Part shown: one piece after another, positions 5,616-11,219 of the stretch
Numbering within the stretch: the stretch's first letter is position 1
Layout: every line of letters begins with the position of its first letter
Source of the DNA: Chloroflexota bacterium
GTDB lineage: Bacteria > Chloroflexota > Anaerolineae > Anaerolineales > Villigracilaceae
Reading direction: 5' to 3'
Length of the DNA: 11,219 bases
Assembly: GCA_021823555.1 (NCBI GenBank)
Contig: JAKANW010000046.1
Span: forward strand, 1 to 11,219
Translations under genes and position numbers: made by a program
The notes under the pieces: generated by a model
Databases searched by the model: none
Told to the model about the DNA's origin: nothing
Seen by the model: the letters and a program-made list of their open reading frames with translations, nothing else

Positions 5616-7501
5616 TCGAGGTTCGCTTTTACACTCTTTGCACTGGATTCATTCATGCCCGGCACGGCGGACAACTCTTCCACTGTGGCTTCCTTAATCT
5701 TATCCATAGAACCGAAATGTTTCAAGAGGGCTTTTCGCCGCGCCGGACCGATGCCAGGGATCGAATCCAGTTGCGAGGCCATGCCCTGTTTGGAACGGCG
5801 GGCACGGTGGGCGGTGATGCCGAAGCGGTGCGCCTCGTCGCGGATGCGCTGCACGAGATACAGTCCCTGCGAGTGGCGCGGCAGCATCAGCGAGTTCGAG
5901 CGGTGTGGGAAGAAAATTTCCTCCTCCTGTTTTGCCAGCCCCACTACAGGTACTTTTTCCGTCAGCCCAAAATTTTGCAGGACTTTGACAGCGCGACTCA
6001 ACTGTCCCTTACCACCGTCAATGATGATGAGATCAGGCAGGAAGGAGAACGACGCATCTGGCTTGGACCCTGGGGCCGCCCTGAGCGCAGTCGAAGGGTC
6101 CGCTTGTTGGCCGCCCTGCCATCTGCGAAAGCGCCGCGTTAACATCTCCTCCATCGAGGCGAAATCGTCCGGTACGCCGATGGAAGTGCTATCAATGTTG
6201 AACTTGCGATAGAGTTTCTTGTCTGGCACACCCTGGGTAAAAACAACCATCGCGCCAACGGTAGCTACGCCTTGCGTGTGCGACACGTCATAACACTCGA
6301 TCCGGTTCGGCGGCTCCGGCAAATTCAGCGCGGACTGCAATTCTGCCAACGACTGTTCCTGCTTGTGGGTATCGGCCTGCCATTGAGCGCGCAGGGCTTG
6401 CAGGGTCTCCGTGGCATTTTCGGTTGCCATCTGCACCAGGTCGAGCGGCTGGCCTTCCTGGGGGACGAAGAACTCCACCTTCTCACCGCCGCGCCGTGAC
6501 CGCAGCCATTGACCAATGATCTTAGCTTCTTCGATTTCCTGCGGTAGCATCACTTGCTGTGGAATGTTGGCCGCTTCGGTGTAGAACTGCTTGATGAACT
6601 CGGATATCACCTCGGTGTCGGCGGTGTCTTCGGTACCTTCCAGGATAAAGTACTCGCGTCCGATCAACTTGCCGCCGCGGATGAAGAAGATCTGCACGCA
6701 GGCTTCGCCGTCTGTGCGGGCCATGGCCAGCACATCCGAGTCTTTGTAGTCGCTGGCGAAAACGATCTTCTGGCGTTCGATGATGGCTTGGATGGCTTTG
6801 AGCTGGTCGCGCAGGGCGGCGGCTTTTTCGAAGCGCATCTCCTCGGCGGCTTTCTCCATTTCGCTTTGCAGGCGGCTGACGATCTCGTCGCTGTGTCCGT
6901 TCAGGAAATCCATCAGGTCGGAGATCATTTGACGGTATCCTGCCTGGTTGACCGCGCCGATACAGGGAGCGGTACACAGCTTGATGTCGTAGTAAAGACA
7001 CGCCCGCTTGTCCATCCCGGTAATCTCCCTGTCACAAGTCAAGTACGGGAAGATTTTCCGCAGCACGTCCAGCGTCTGGTATACCGCCCAGGCCGAGGTG
7101 TACGGACCGAAGTAGCGCGAGCCGTCCTCGTCCATCTGGCGCGTGACGGTCACTTTGGGGAAAGGTTCATTCCAATGAATTTTGATGTAGGGATAGCGCT
7201 TGTCGTCCTTGAGCCGCACGTTGTACTTTGGGCGGTGTTTCTTGATGAGGTTCATCTCGAGGATGAGCGCCTCCAGCTCCGAGCCGACGACGATCCACTC
7301 GAGGTGGGCGATCTCGCGCACCAGGCGGCGTGTCTTGTTGTCGTGACTGGCATCCGCGTGGAAATAGGACCGCACGCGGTTCTTCAAGCTGATAGCTTTG
7401 CCGACGTAGATGATCGTCCCCTCGGCATTCTTCATCAGGTAACAACCGGGCTTGGCGGGCAAGGTTTTGAGAATGCCCTGGATGTGTTCTGAAATTTCCA
7501 T
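5612..7501 (-). CDS. uvrC: Excinuclease ABC subunit C (UvrC)
   Basis: UvrC makes both incisions around bulky DNA lesions after UvrA and UvrB have located them. The 629-residue product has all domains in order: GIY-YIG nuclease (GCY at 19-21, YVGKA at 32-36), a four-cysteine segment (C156, C168, C176, C180) matching the iron-sulfur cluster of characterised UvrC, a UvrB-binding UVR helix pair (~203-238), the RNase H-like nuclease with D405 (YDVSH), D495 (IIIDGGKGQL) and H558 (RDEAHRF), and a tandem helix-hairpin-helix region (~575-629). An extra ~20-residue low-complexity segment at ~463-487, containing DPSTALRA, is encoded by a repeat-like DNA sequence. The ATG at 7501 gives the normal N-terminus but has no Shine-Dalgarno sequence; a TAAAAT box ends 8 bases upstream, suggesting a leaderless mRNA. 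Confidence 0.98.
   Translation of the reverse strand: MEISEHIQGILKTLPAKPGCYLMKNAEGTIIYVGKAISLKNRVRSYFHADASHDNKTRRLVREIAHLEWIVVGSELEALILEMNLIKKHRPKYNVRLKDDKRYPYIKIHWNEPFPKVTVTRQMDEDGSRYFGPYTSAWAVYQTLDVLRKIFPYLTCDREITGMDKRACLYYDIKLCTAPCIGAVNQAGYRQMISDLMDFLNGHSDEIVSRLQSEMEKAAEEMRFEKAAALRDQLKAIQAIIERQKIVFASDYKDSDVLAMARTDGEACVQIFFIRGGKLIGREYFILEGTEDTADTEVISEFIKQFYTEAANIPQQVMLPQEIEEAKIIGQWLRSRRGGEKVEFFVPQEGQPLDLVQMATENATETLQALRAQWQADTHKQEQSLAELQSALNLPEPPNRIECYDVSHTQGVATVGAMVVFTQGVPDKKLYRKFNIDSTSIGVPDDFASMEEMLTRRFRRWQGGQQADPSTALRAAPGSKPDASFSFLPDLIIIDGGKGQLSRAVKVLQNFGLTEKVPVVGLAKQEEEIFFPHRSNSLMLPRHSQGLYLVQRIRDEAHRFGITAHRARRSKQGMASQLDSIPGIGPARRKALLKHFGSMDKIKEATVEELSAVPGMNESSAKSVKANLE
6074..6118. repeat. 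Repeat-like insert inside uvrC (PSTALRA-encoding element)
   Basis: Within uvrC, the minus-strand sequence CCCTTCGACTGCGCTCAGGG (6098-6079) has short inverted ends CCCT/AGGG and encodes part of DPSTALRA. The 10-base sequence GGCCGCCCTG occurs at 6074-6083 and again at 6109-6118, bracketing it. Other UvrC proteins have a short variable linker here between the RxRRW-like segment and LPDxxxIDGGKGQL. The sequence is reminiscent of short dispersed repeats of environmental Chloroflexota genomes (recalled, not searched). The reading frame is intact. Confidence 0.55.
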
Positions 7502-7509
7502 TGATGGCT

Positions 7510-7515
7510 ATTTTA
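7510..7515 (-). promoter_or_regulatory. Candidate uvrC -10 box (leaderless start)
   Basis: TAAAAT on the minus strand ends 8 bases before the uvrC ATG at 7501, so transcription would begin at or next to the A of the start codon. No good -35 hexamer is seen at the usual spacing, so support is modest. Confidence 0.35.
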
Positions 7516-7549
7516 CTGCGTAATACATTCTTATGCCCCAAATTTCCTG

Positions 7550-7577
7550 TTGACATTTCCGATACTGGCGCTAAAAT
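7550..7577 (+). promoter_or_regulatory. Sigma-70-type promoter of the YIP1-like gene
   Basis: A consensus -35 TTGACA (7550-7555) and a -10 TAAAAT (7572-7577) are separated by 16 bases. Transcription would start near 7584 and leave a leader of ~29 bases containing the AGGAG ribosome-binding site (7599-7603). This is the best-matching promoter in the window. Confidence 0.75.
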
Positions 7578-7612
7578 CTAATAAACCAGCTTTCGAAAAG
7601 GAGAACTTTAAA

Positions 7613-8320
7613 ATGAATGATCAATCGAATACCCCGGTTATGCCGGCAGCGCCCGAGTCGTTCTTCCAGGTTTGGATCAAGGCTGTCACGCGTCCCAGCG
7701 AGCAGACTTTTGCACAAATAGCGGCCTCGCCTAAAGCCAAAGCCATGACAGGTTTTCTGTGGGCTTTTATTGGTTTCCTGGTGGAATTAATACTTGTTTC
7801 CCTGGTGCAGGGAGCAAGGATGAGAAGCATGCTTCAACAGTATGGCCTGGATAACCGTTTCGGCGGCGGGGCCGTTGCAACCTTGGTCCGGGTCGTTTGC
7901 GGCGCTCCCGTTCTCGCCTTGATCGTGACATTGTTCTTTGCTATTGATGTCTTCATCGTGCAGTGGCTGGCCAAAATGTTCGGCGGCAAGGGCACAGCCG
8001 ACCAACTGGCGTATGCCATGGGCGCTATCGTTGCGCCTTTTGCCATGGTAGCCGGGGTGCTGGGTTTGTTAAGCGCCATCCCGTTTGTTGGTCTGTGTTT
8101 TACTATTGTTTCTTTCCTGCTTTCACTTTATATAGTCGTTCTCAATGTCATGGCGGTCAAGGGTGTCAACCAGTTTGGTTGGGGCCCGGCGATTGGCTCG
8201 TTGTTCATTCCGGCTCTCGTGATCGGTTTCCTGTGTGGCTGCCTGGTAGTTGGGTCGCTGGCGCTCCTGGGCCCTGCCATCCGCGATGCTCTCCAGCAAA
8301 TCCAGCAAGGCATCCAGTAA
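7613..8320 (+). CDS. YIP1-family integral membrane protein
   Basis: A 235-residue membrane protein. The N-terminus (residues ~14-45) has the pattern of bacterial YIP1-domain proteins: an aromatic-rich FFQVWIKAVTRPSEQTFAQIA segment leading into the first span. About five hydrophobic spans follow (roughly 43-64, 82-108, 125-150, 155-180, 190-222), rich in glycine and small residues, and the C-terminus is a short amphipathic glutamine-rich tail. The bacterial family has no established biochemical function; YIP1 proteins in eukaryotes act in membrane trafficking. The ATG at 7613 is chosen over an upstream in-frame TTG at 7550 because AGGAG lies 9 bases before it and the TTG falls inside the -35 box. 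It is monocistronic, ending at the terminator at 8351-8379. Confidence 0.8.
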   Translation: MNDQSNTPVMPAAPESFFQVWIKAVTRPSEQTFAQIAASPKAKAMTGFLWAFIGFLVELILVSLVQGARMRSMLQQYGLDNRFGGGAVATLVRVVCGAPVLALIVTLFFAIDVFIVQWLAKMFGGKGTADQLAYAMGAIVAPFAMVAGVLGLLSAIPFVGLCFTIVSFLLSLYIVVLNVMAVKGVNQFGWGPAIGSLFIPALVIGFLCGCLVVGSLALLGPAIRDALQQIQQGIQ

Positions 8321-8350
8321 ACGCTTTTCCAAATGTAATTGAACGAAAAG

Positions 8351-8379
8351 CTCCCCCTGCAGGTTTCCTGCAGGGGGAG
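8351..8379. terminator. Strong bidirectional intrinsic terminator
   Basis: A perfect 13-bp stem, CTCCCCCTGCAGG (8351-8363) and its complement (8367-8379), with a TTT loop. T-rich sequence follows on both strands (TTGTGTTATCT on plus; CTTTTCGTT on minus). It sits between the convergent YIP1-like and kinase genes and should stop transcription from both. Confidence 0.88.
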
Positions 8380-8398
8380 TTGTGTTATCTGTGGGATA

Positions 8399-10588
8399 TT
8401 AATATCCTGGCGTGGGATACGCATCTTCCGTCGAAGAGGGTTGGGGCGTTGGTCCCGGCGGCATGACCTGTCCTGCACCGGGCAGGATGGACATATCTGC
8501 CATGTAATGGGAGTGCTCGTGAGCCGTCAGCACGCCGCCTTCGCCGGGCACGGGATCAATGCGCTCATTGCCATCCAGGTCGACACCGTGCAGGAGTTTG
8601 TCAGCCAGAGCGACGGCCTGCACGATATGCGTGCGCATGGACGCATCAAGGGGATCTTTCAGGATCTGGAGCGCCAAGTCACGCAACTGCGGCGTCCAGG
8701 TCTCCGCGTTTTCGATACAAATCCTGACGTGTTCGCCGTGAAGGAGGACAGCCTCGGGCGCATCCCCGGTCTGCATGGCGTATTGAGCATGGGATGAAAC
8801 CCCGTTCAGGTAGCCGGCATTTGCCCCGTTCAACAGCAGGCCGTAGCCGTCGCCGGGGTCGGTCACGGTCCCATCGTTGTCGCGGTCGCCATAATCGCCC
8901 GACTGGCTGCCGACGATCAGGTTCAGCAATGCTTCGGCCTCCCGCCGCGCGGCGGCCTTGTCACCCGCGTCAAAGGCGGTCAACATGGCATTTGCAGAAT
9001 TGTCCACCCAAGTTGTATCGTCCACCAAACCCTGGATCAGCGCGATCTGATTGGGTGTGGAGGACACGCTCACCAGCAAGTGACGGATATGCACCAGCGA
9101 GTCCAGCGGGATGGAGGAAGAAAAAGCCACGTTCTGGGTGGGATTGGGGCTGGGGTCAGGACTGGGTTCGACAGTTATCTCCATGCGGTCGTAAAGGGCC
9201 AGCAGGTTGCGGCTCTGGCCATCCACGAAACTGAGCGAGCCATCCCCGTTTTCGTTGAGGGACAGGACGCCCAAGCTGCGGCGCGTCTCACCGCCCTCGC
9301 CTACCAGCCAGACCTCGTACTGGGTACTATTTGCCAGGCGCGGCATCCCTTTTACTGCGACCGTTGCCCCATCCACGTGCCCGGCCACATCCCGGAAGCG
9401 CAGCACGCCCACCGAAGCCGGGACATCTTCCGCAGGCATTTGCATCTGCGTGGAGGAGGGAGTGCTGTTAGCAGACATCTCCATCCCAGTCATTACCGCG
9501 GTAGCTGTGGCTGCCGGAGGTGTGAATGTTTGGAAGCGCGGCCAGGCCAAAGCCGCCAGTCCTCCCAACACAATGACCAGGAGGGCAGGGAGGATCCAGG
9601 CCGGGCGGTGGTCTGGCAGTTTCAGGGTAGTCGCAGGCGCAGGAGTAACTGTCGATGATTGTGGAGTAGCAGGTGTCGCGGCTGGCGGCAGAGGCGTCAG
9701 TGGCGGGAGCGTATTGGCTTCACTGGCAAGTCCCACAGCACGCAGGAACGCATTGGACAGTTCACCCGCGCTCTGAAAACGCTGGTCAGGGTCCTTTTGC
9801 AAAGCGCGGTCCAGGACGGCCTGTACAGCCGGGGAGAGACCGGGGATCGGCGCAGGCGGATCAGTAATGACTTTCTGAATGATCTGGAAAGCAGTGTCTC
9901 CCTCGAAGGGGACGCGTCCGCTCAGGAGTTCATAGAGCAGCACGCCCAGCGAATAGATGTCTGTGCGATGATCGGCCGCGCTGCCGCGCGCTTGTTCGGG
10001 ACTCATATAAGCCGGGGTGCCGGTGATGGTCCCGCTGCTCGTTTGGATGGATGAGTCGAGTACGCGTACCAGCCCAAAGTCGGCCAGAAGCAGTTCGATG
10101 TCGCCCGGCAGCGCTTTTCCCAACTGGATTGAGGTGGAACGGGAATACAGCAGAACGTTGCCCGGCTTGACGTCGCGGTGGATAACGCCCTGACTGTGGG
10201 CATAGTCCAGAGCGCCGGCCAATAGGGGCAGCAGGTGGGCTATCATGCCTGGCGGCAGACGTGAATTGCTTTCCAGCAAACTACGCAAGTAGGTCGCCAG
10301 CGAAGGCCCGTTGATGTACTCCATCACGATGTAGGGCTGTTCATCCACAAGGTCGAAATCGAAGACCTGCACAATGTTGGGATGGCGCAGCCCGGCTGCC
10401 ACGCGAGCTTCGCGCTGGAAGCGGTCATGTAGTTCCGTATTCTGTTCGAGATAGCCGTGCAGGATTTTCACTGCCACCGGGCGCATCAGGGTGGTATGCG
10501 TGCCATAATAAACCTCTGCCATACCCCCGCGACCCAGAAGTTTTTCGATGCGAACTTTGCCGAGTGTTTTCCCAATCCAGACTGACAT
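8399..10588 (-). CDS. Receptor-type Ser/Thr protein kinase with RskA-like and calcium-loop-like extracellular region
   Basis: The 729-residue product starts with a complete Hanks-type kinase domain (~8-285): glycine loop GRGGMAEV (19-26), K41, E60, HRD at 137-139, N144, DFG at 170-172 and SPE at 196-198. A ~20-residue insertion (147-167) separates the catalytic loop from DFG. A Pro/Thr-rich linker (~293-327) leads to one membrane span (~329-349). The outer part has a methionine-rich stretch (366-384), then residues ~391-493, whose pattern YEVWLVGEGG...SLGVL...ITVEP resembles the RskA anti-sigma C-terminal domain, then a mostly helical region with two aspartate loops (D568-D580 and D670-D678) and clustered histidines (600-690). 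An in-frame ATG at 10663 is rejected: a TATAAT box lies only 7 bases before the ATG at 10588, implying a leaderless mRNA. Signal and substrates are unknown. Confidence 0.93.
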   Translation of the reverse strand: MSVWIGKTLGKVRIEKLLGRGGMAEVYYGTHTTLMRPVAVKILHGYLEQNTELHDRFQREARVAAGLRHPNIVQVFDFDLVDEQPYIVMEYINGPSLATYLRSLLESNSRLPPGMIAHLLPLLAGALDYAHSQGVIHRDVKPGNVLLYSRSTSIQLGKALPGDIELLLADFGLVRVLDSSIQTSSGTITGTPAYMSPEQARGSAADHRTDIYSLGVLLYELLSGRVPFEGDTAFQIIQKVITDPPAPIPGLSPAVQAVLDRALQKDPDQRFQSAGELSNAFLRAVGLASEANTLPPLTPLPPAATPATPQSSTVTPAPATTLKLPDHRPAWILPALLVIVLGGLAALAWPRFQTFTPPAATATAVMTGMEMSANSTPSSTQMQMPAEDVPASVGVLRFRDVAGHVDGATVAVKGMPRLANSTQYEVWLVGEGGETRRSLGVLSLNENGDGSLSFVDGQSRNLLALYDRMEITVEPSPDPSPNPTQNVAFSSSIPLDSLVHIRHLLVSVSSTPNQIALIQGLVDDTTWVDNSANAMLTAFDAGDKAAARREAEALLNLIVGSQSGDYGDRDNDGTVTDPGDGYGLLLNGANAGYLNGVSSHAQYAMQTGDAPEAVLLHGEHVRICIENAETWTPQLRDLALQILKDPLDASMRTHIVQAVALADKLLHGVDLDGNERIDPVPGEGGVLTAHEHSHYMADMSILPGAGQVMPPGPTPQPSSTEDAYPTPGY

Positions 10589-10595
10589 GGTGGCA

Positions 10596-10625
10596 ATTAT
10601 ACTCTCCCCCAGCGCGGCGGGGCAA
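10596..10625 (-). promoter_or_regulatory. Promoter of the kinase gene, leaderless
   Basis: On the minus strand, TTGCCC (10625-10620) and a perfect TATAAT (10601-10596) are spaced by 18 bases. The -10 box ends 7 bases before the ATG at 10588, so the predicted start of transcription coincides with the start codon. No Shine-Dalgarno sequence precedes that ATG. Confidence 0.6.
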
Positions 10626-10649
10626 TCAAACCTGTTGGTGGATTGACAG

Positions 10650-10655
10650 TATAAT
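10650..10655 (+). promoter_or_regulatory. Candidate -10 box for the cinA-like gene
   Basis: A perfect TATAAT lies 27 bases before the TTG start at 10683. A TTGACA at 10643-10648 is only one base upstream, too close to serve as its -35; no good -35 is seen at 17 bases. It lies back to back with the kinase promoter in a 94-base intergenic region. Confidence 0.45.
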
Positions 10656-10682
10656 CGGGGCAATCCTTACCTGGAGACAGAC

Positions 10683-11186
10683 TTGGAATATCCACTCGAA
10701 GCCCTGCTTGGACAACTCCTGCGCCAACGCAGTCTCAAACTCGTCACCGCAGAATCCTGTACAGGTGGATTGATTGCCGATCGCCTGACCGATGTGCCAG
10801 GCTCCTCCGATTATTTTCTTGGCGGGATCGTGGCCTATGCTTATGAAGCCAAGGTAGCCTTGCTCAATGTCTCGTGGGATACGCTGCACAAATACGGCGC
10901 GGTCAGCCGCGAGACGGTGCTGGAAATGGCGCGCGGGGCGCGCCAGGCTCTCAGCGCGGACCTGGCCGTTAGCGTCAGTGGGATTGCCGGTCCCGGCGGC
11001 GGCCTGCCCGATAAACCGGTGGGTACTACTTGGTTCGGCTTGGTCGCGCCGGACGGGGAATGGGTGCGCAAATTCACCTGGGACAGTGACCGCCGAGGCA
11101 ACAAGCAGCTTTCGGCAGATGCGGCGCTGCAATTTGTCATGGATTATCTTCGAGACCCTAAAGGTCTCCAAGACCTTTGGGTCTGA
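10683..11186 (+). CDS. CinA C-terminal-type nicotinamide-nucleotide amidase (PncC)
   Basis: This stand-alone CinA-C domain protein of 167 residues matches the length of PncC enzymes, which deamidate nicotinamide mononucleotide to nicotinate mononucleotide in pyridine nucleotide recycling. Seen directly: the AESCTGG signature (23-29), YFLGGIVAY (44-52), the SGIAGPGGG loop (99-107) with DKPVGT (110-115), and a final DRRGNKQLSADAAL helix. The N-terminal molybdopterin-binding-like domain of full CinA is absent. Translation starts at TTG 10683, 6 bases after GGAG (10673-10676); there is no better in-frame ATG near the family N-terminus. The last ~9 residues (PKGLQDLWV) are encoded by an inverted repeat and look like an addition. 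The gene is divergent from the kinase gene. Confidence 0.9.
   Translation: MEYPLEALLGQLLRQRSLKLVTAESCTGGLIADRLTDVPGSSDYFLGGIVAYAYEAKVALLNVSWDTLHKYGAVSRETVLEMARGARQALSADLAVSVSGIAGPGGGLPDKPVGTTWFGLVAPDGEWVRKFTWDSDRRGNKQLSADAALQFVMDYLRDPKGLQDLWV
11153..11184. repeat. Inverted repeat overlapping the 3' end of the cinA-like gene
   Basis: The arms AGACCCTAAAGGTCT (11153-11167) and AGACCTTTGGGTCT (11171-11184) are near-complementary, differing by one missing base, around a 3-base spacer. Each arm is itself bounded by AGACC and GGTCT, so either one long hairpin or two small ones can form. The stop codon follows directly (11184-11186). It resembles a dispersed palindromic element and could also act as a weak terminator. 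Confidence 0.6.
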
Positions 11187-11187
11187 T

Positions 11188-11219
11188 ATGAAAATAGTAG
11201 TCATCATCTCCGCCAATGC
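11188..11219 (+). CDS. Start of an unidentified gene, truncated by the window edge
   Basis: An ATG two bases after the cinA-like TGA opens a frame reading MKIVVIISAN to the window end. A short beta-strand of this type is typical of the first strand of Rossmann-like or nucleoside phosphorylase-like folds, but ten residues cannot identify a family. No clear ribosome-binding site is visible, because the preceding bases belong to the inverted repeat; tight spacing suggests coupling to the cinA-like gene. Confidence 0.45.
   Translation, partial: MKIVVIISAN

Noticed and set aside
6554..7492. Plus-strand open frame of 312 codons
   Set aside because: Antisense shadow of uvrC; no family resemblance and no initiation signals.
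10643..10655. TTGACA next to TATAAT as a complete cinA promoter
   Set aside because: The two hexamers are separated by only one base, so they cannot serve together as -35 and -10 elements; only the -10 box is retained.
10589..10663. Upstream start at 10663 for the Ser/Thr kinase
   Set aside because: The extra 25 residues precede the normal kinase N-terminus and would be encoded across the predicted -35 and -10 boxes.

Overview
The window looks like a chromosomal segment of a Chloroflexota bacterium, probably class Anaerolineae. This is inferred from moderate-to-high GC, a large one-pass membrane Ser/Thr kinase, the style of the RF1 and UvrC sequences, and several short palindromic dispersed repeats. 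One of these repeats is translated in frame as a DPSTALRA peptide inside UvrC. No database search was possible, so the taxonomy is tentative. Coding density is high and most genes sit on the minus strand. No rRNA, tRNA, CRISPR array, insertion sequence or integrase was found.

Reading the minus strand from right to left: at 10588-8399 lies a receptor-type Ser/Thr protein kinase with an unusual extracellular region. It is apparently transcribed as a leaderless mRNA and diverges from a cinA/pncC amidase gene (10683-11186, plus strand, TTG start), which is followed by the first codons of another gene. Next, a YIP1-like membrane protein gene (7613-8320, plus) converges on the kinase gene across a strong bidirectional terminator at 8351-8379. 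The YIP1-like gene diverges from uvrC.

A first minus-strand operon contains uvrC (7501-5612), a CheY-like receiver gene joined to it by an ATGA overlap (5615-5247), and a previously uncalled 40-residue single-span membrane protein (5229-5107). Immediately after it comes a 52-codon frame whose start resembles the N-terminus of the CrcB fluoride channel (probable remnant). A hairpin followed by a T-run lies at 4911-4941.

A second minus-strand operon contains prfA (RF1, 4865-3786), then a 712-residue protein (3742-1604) that fuses a PMT/ArnT-like GT-C glycosyltransferase to a MalF-like sugar ABC permease, then a MalG-like permease (1611-766), then prmC (773 to the window edge). The last three genes are joined by two 8-base overlaps. 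PrmC methylates the GGQ glutamine of RF1, and prfA-prmC is a classical gene pair; here it is split by the transporter/glycosyltransferase cassette. The fusion and its position are the most unusual things in the window. No ABC ATPase or solute-binding protein gene is visible.
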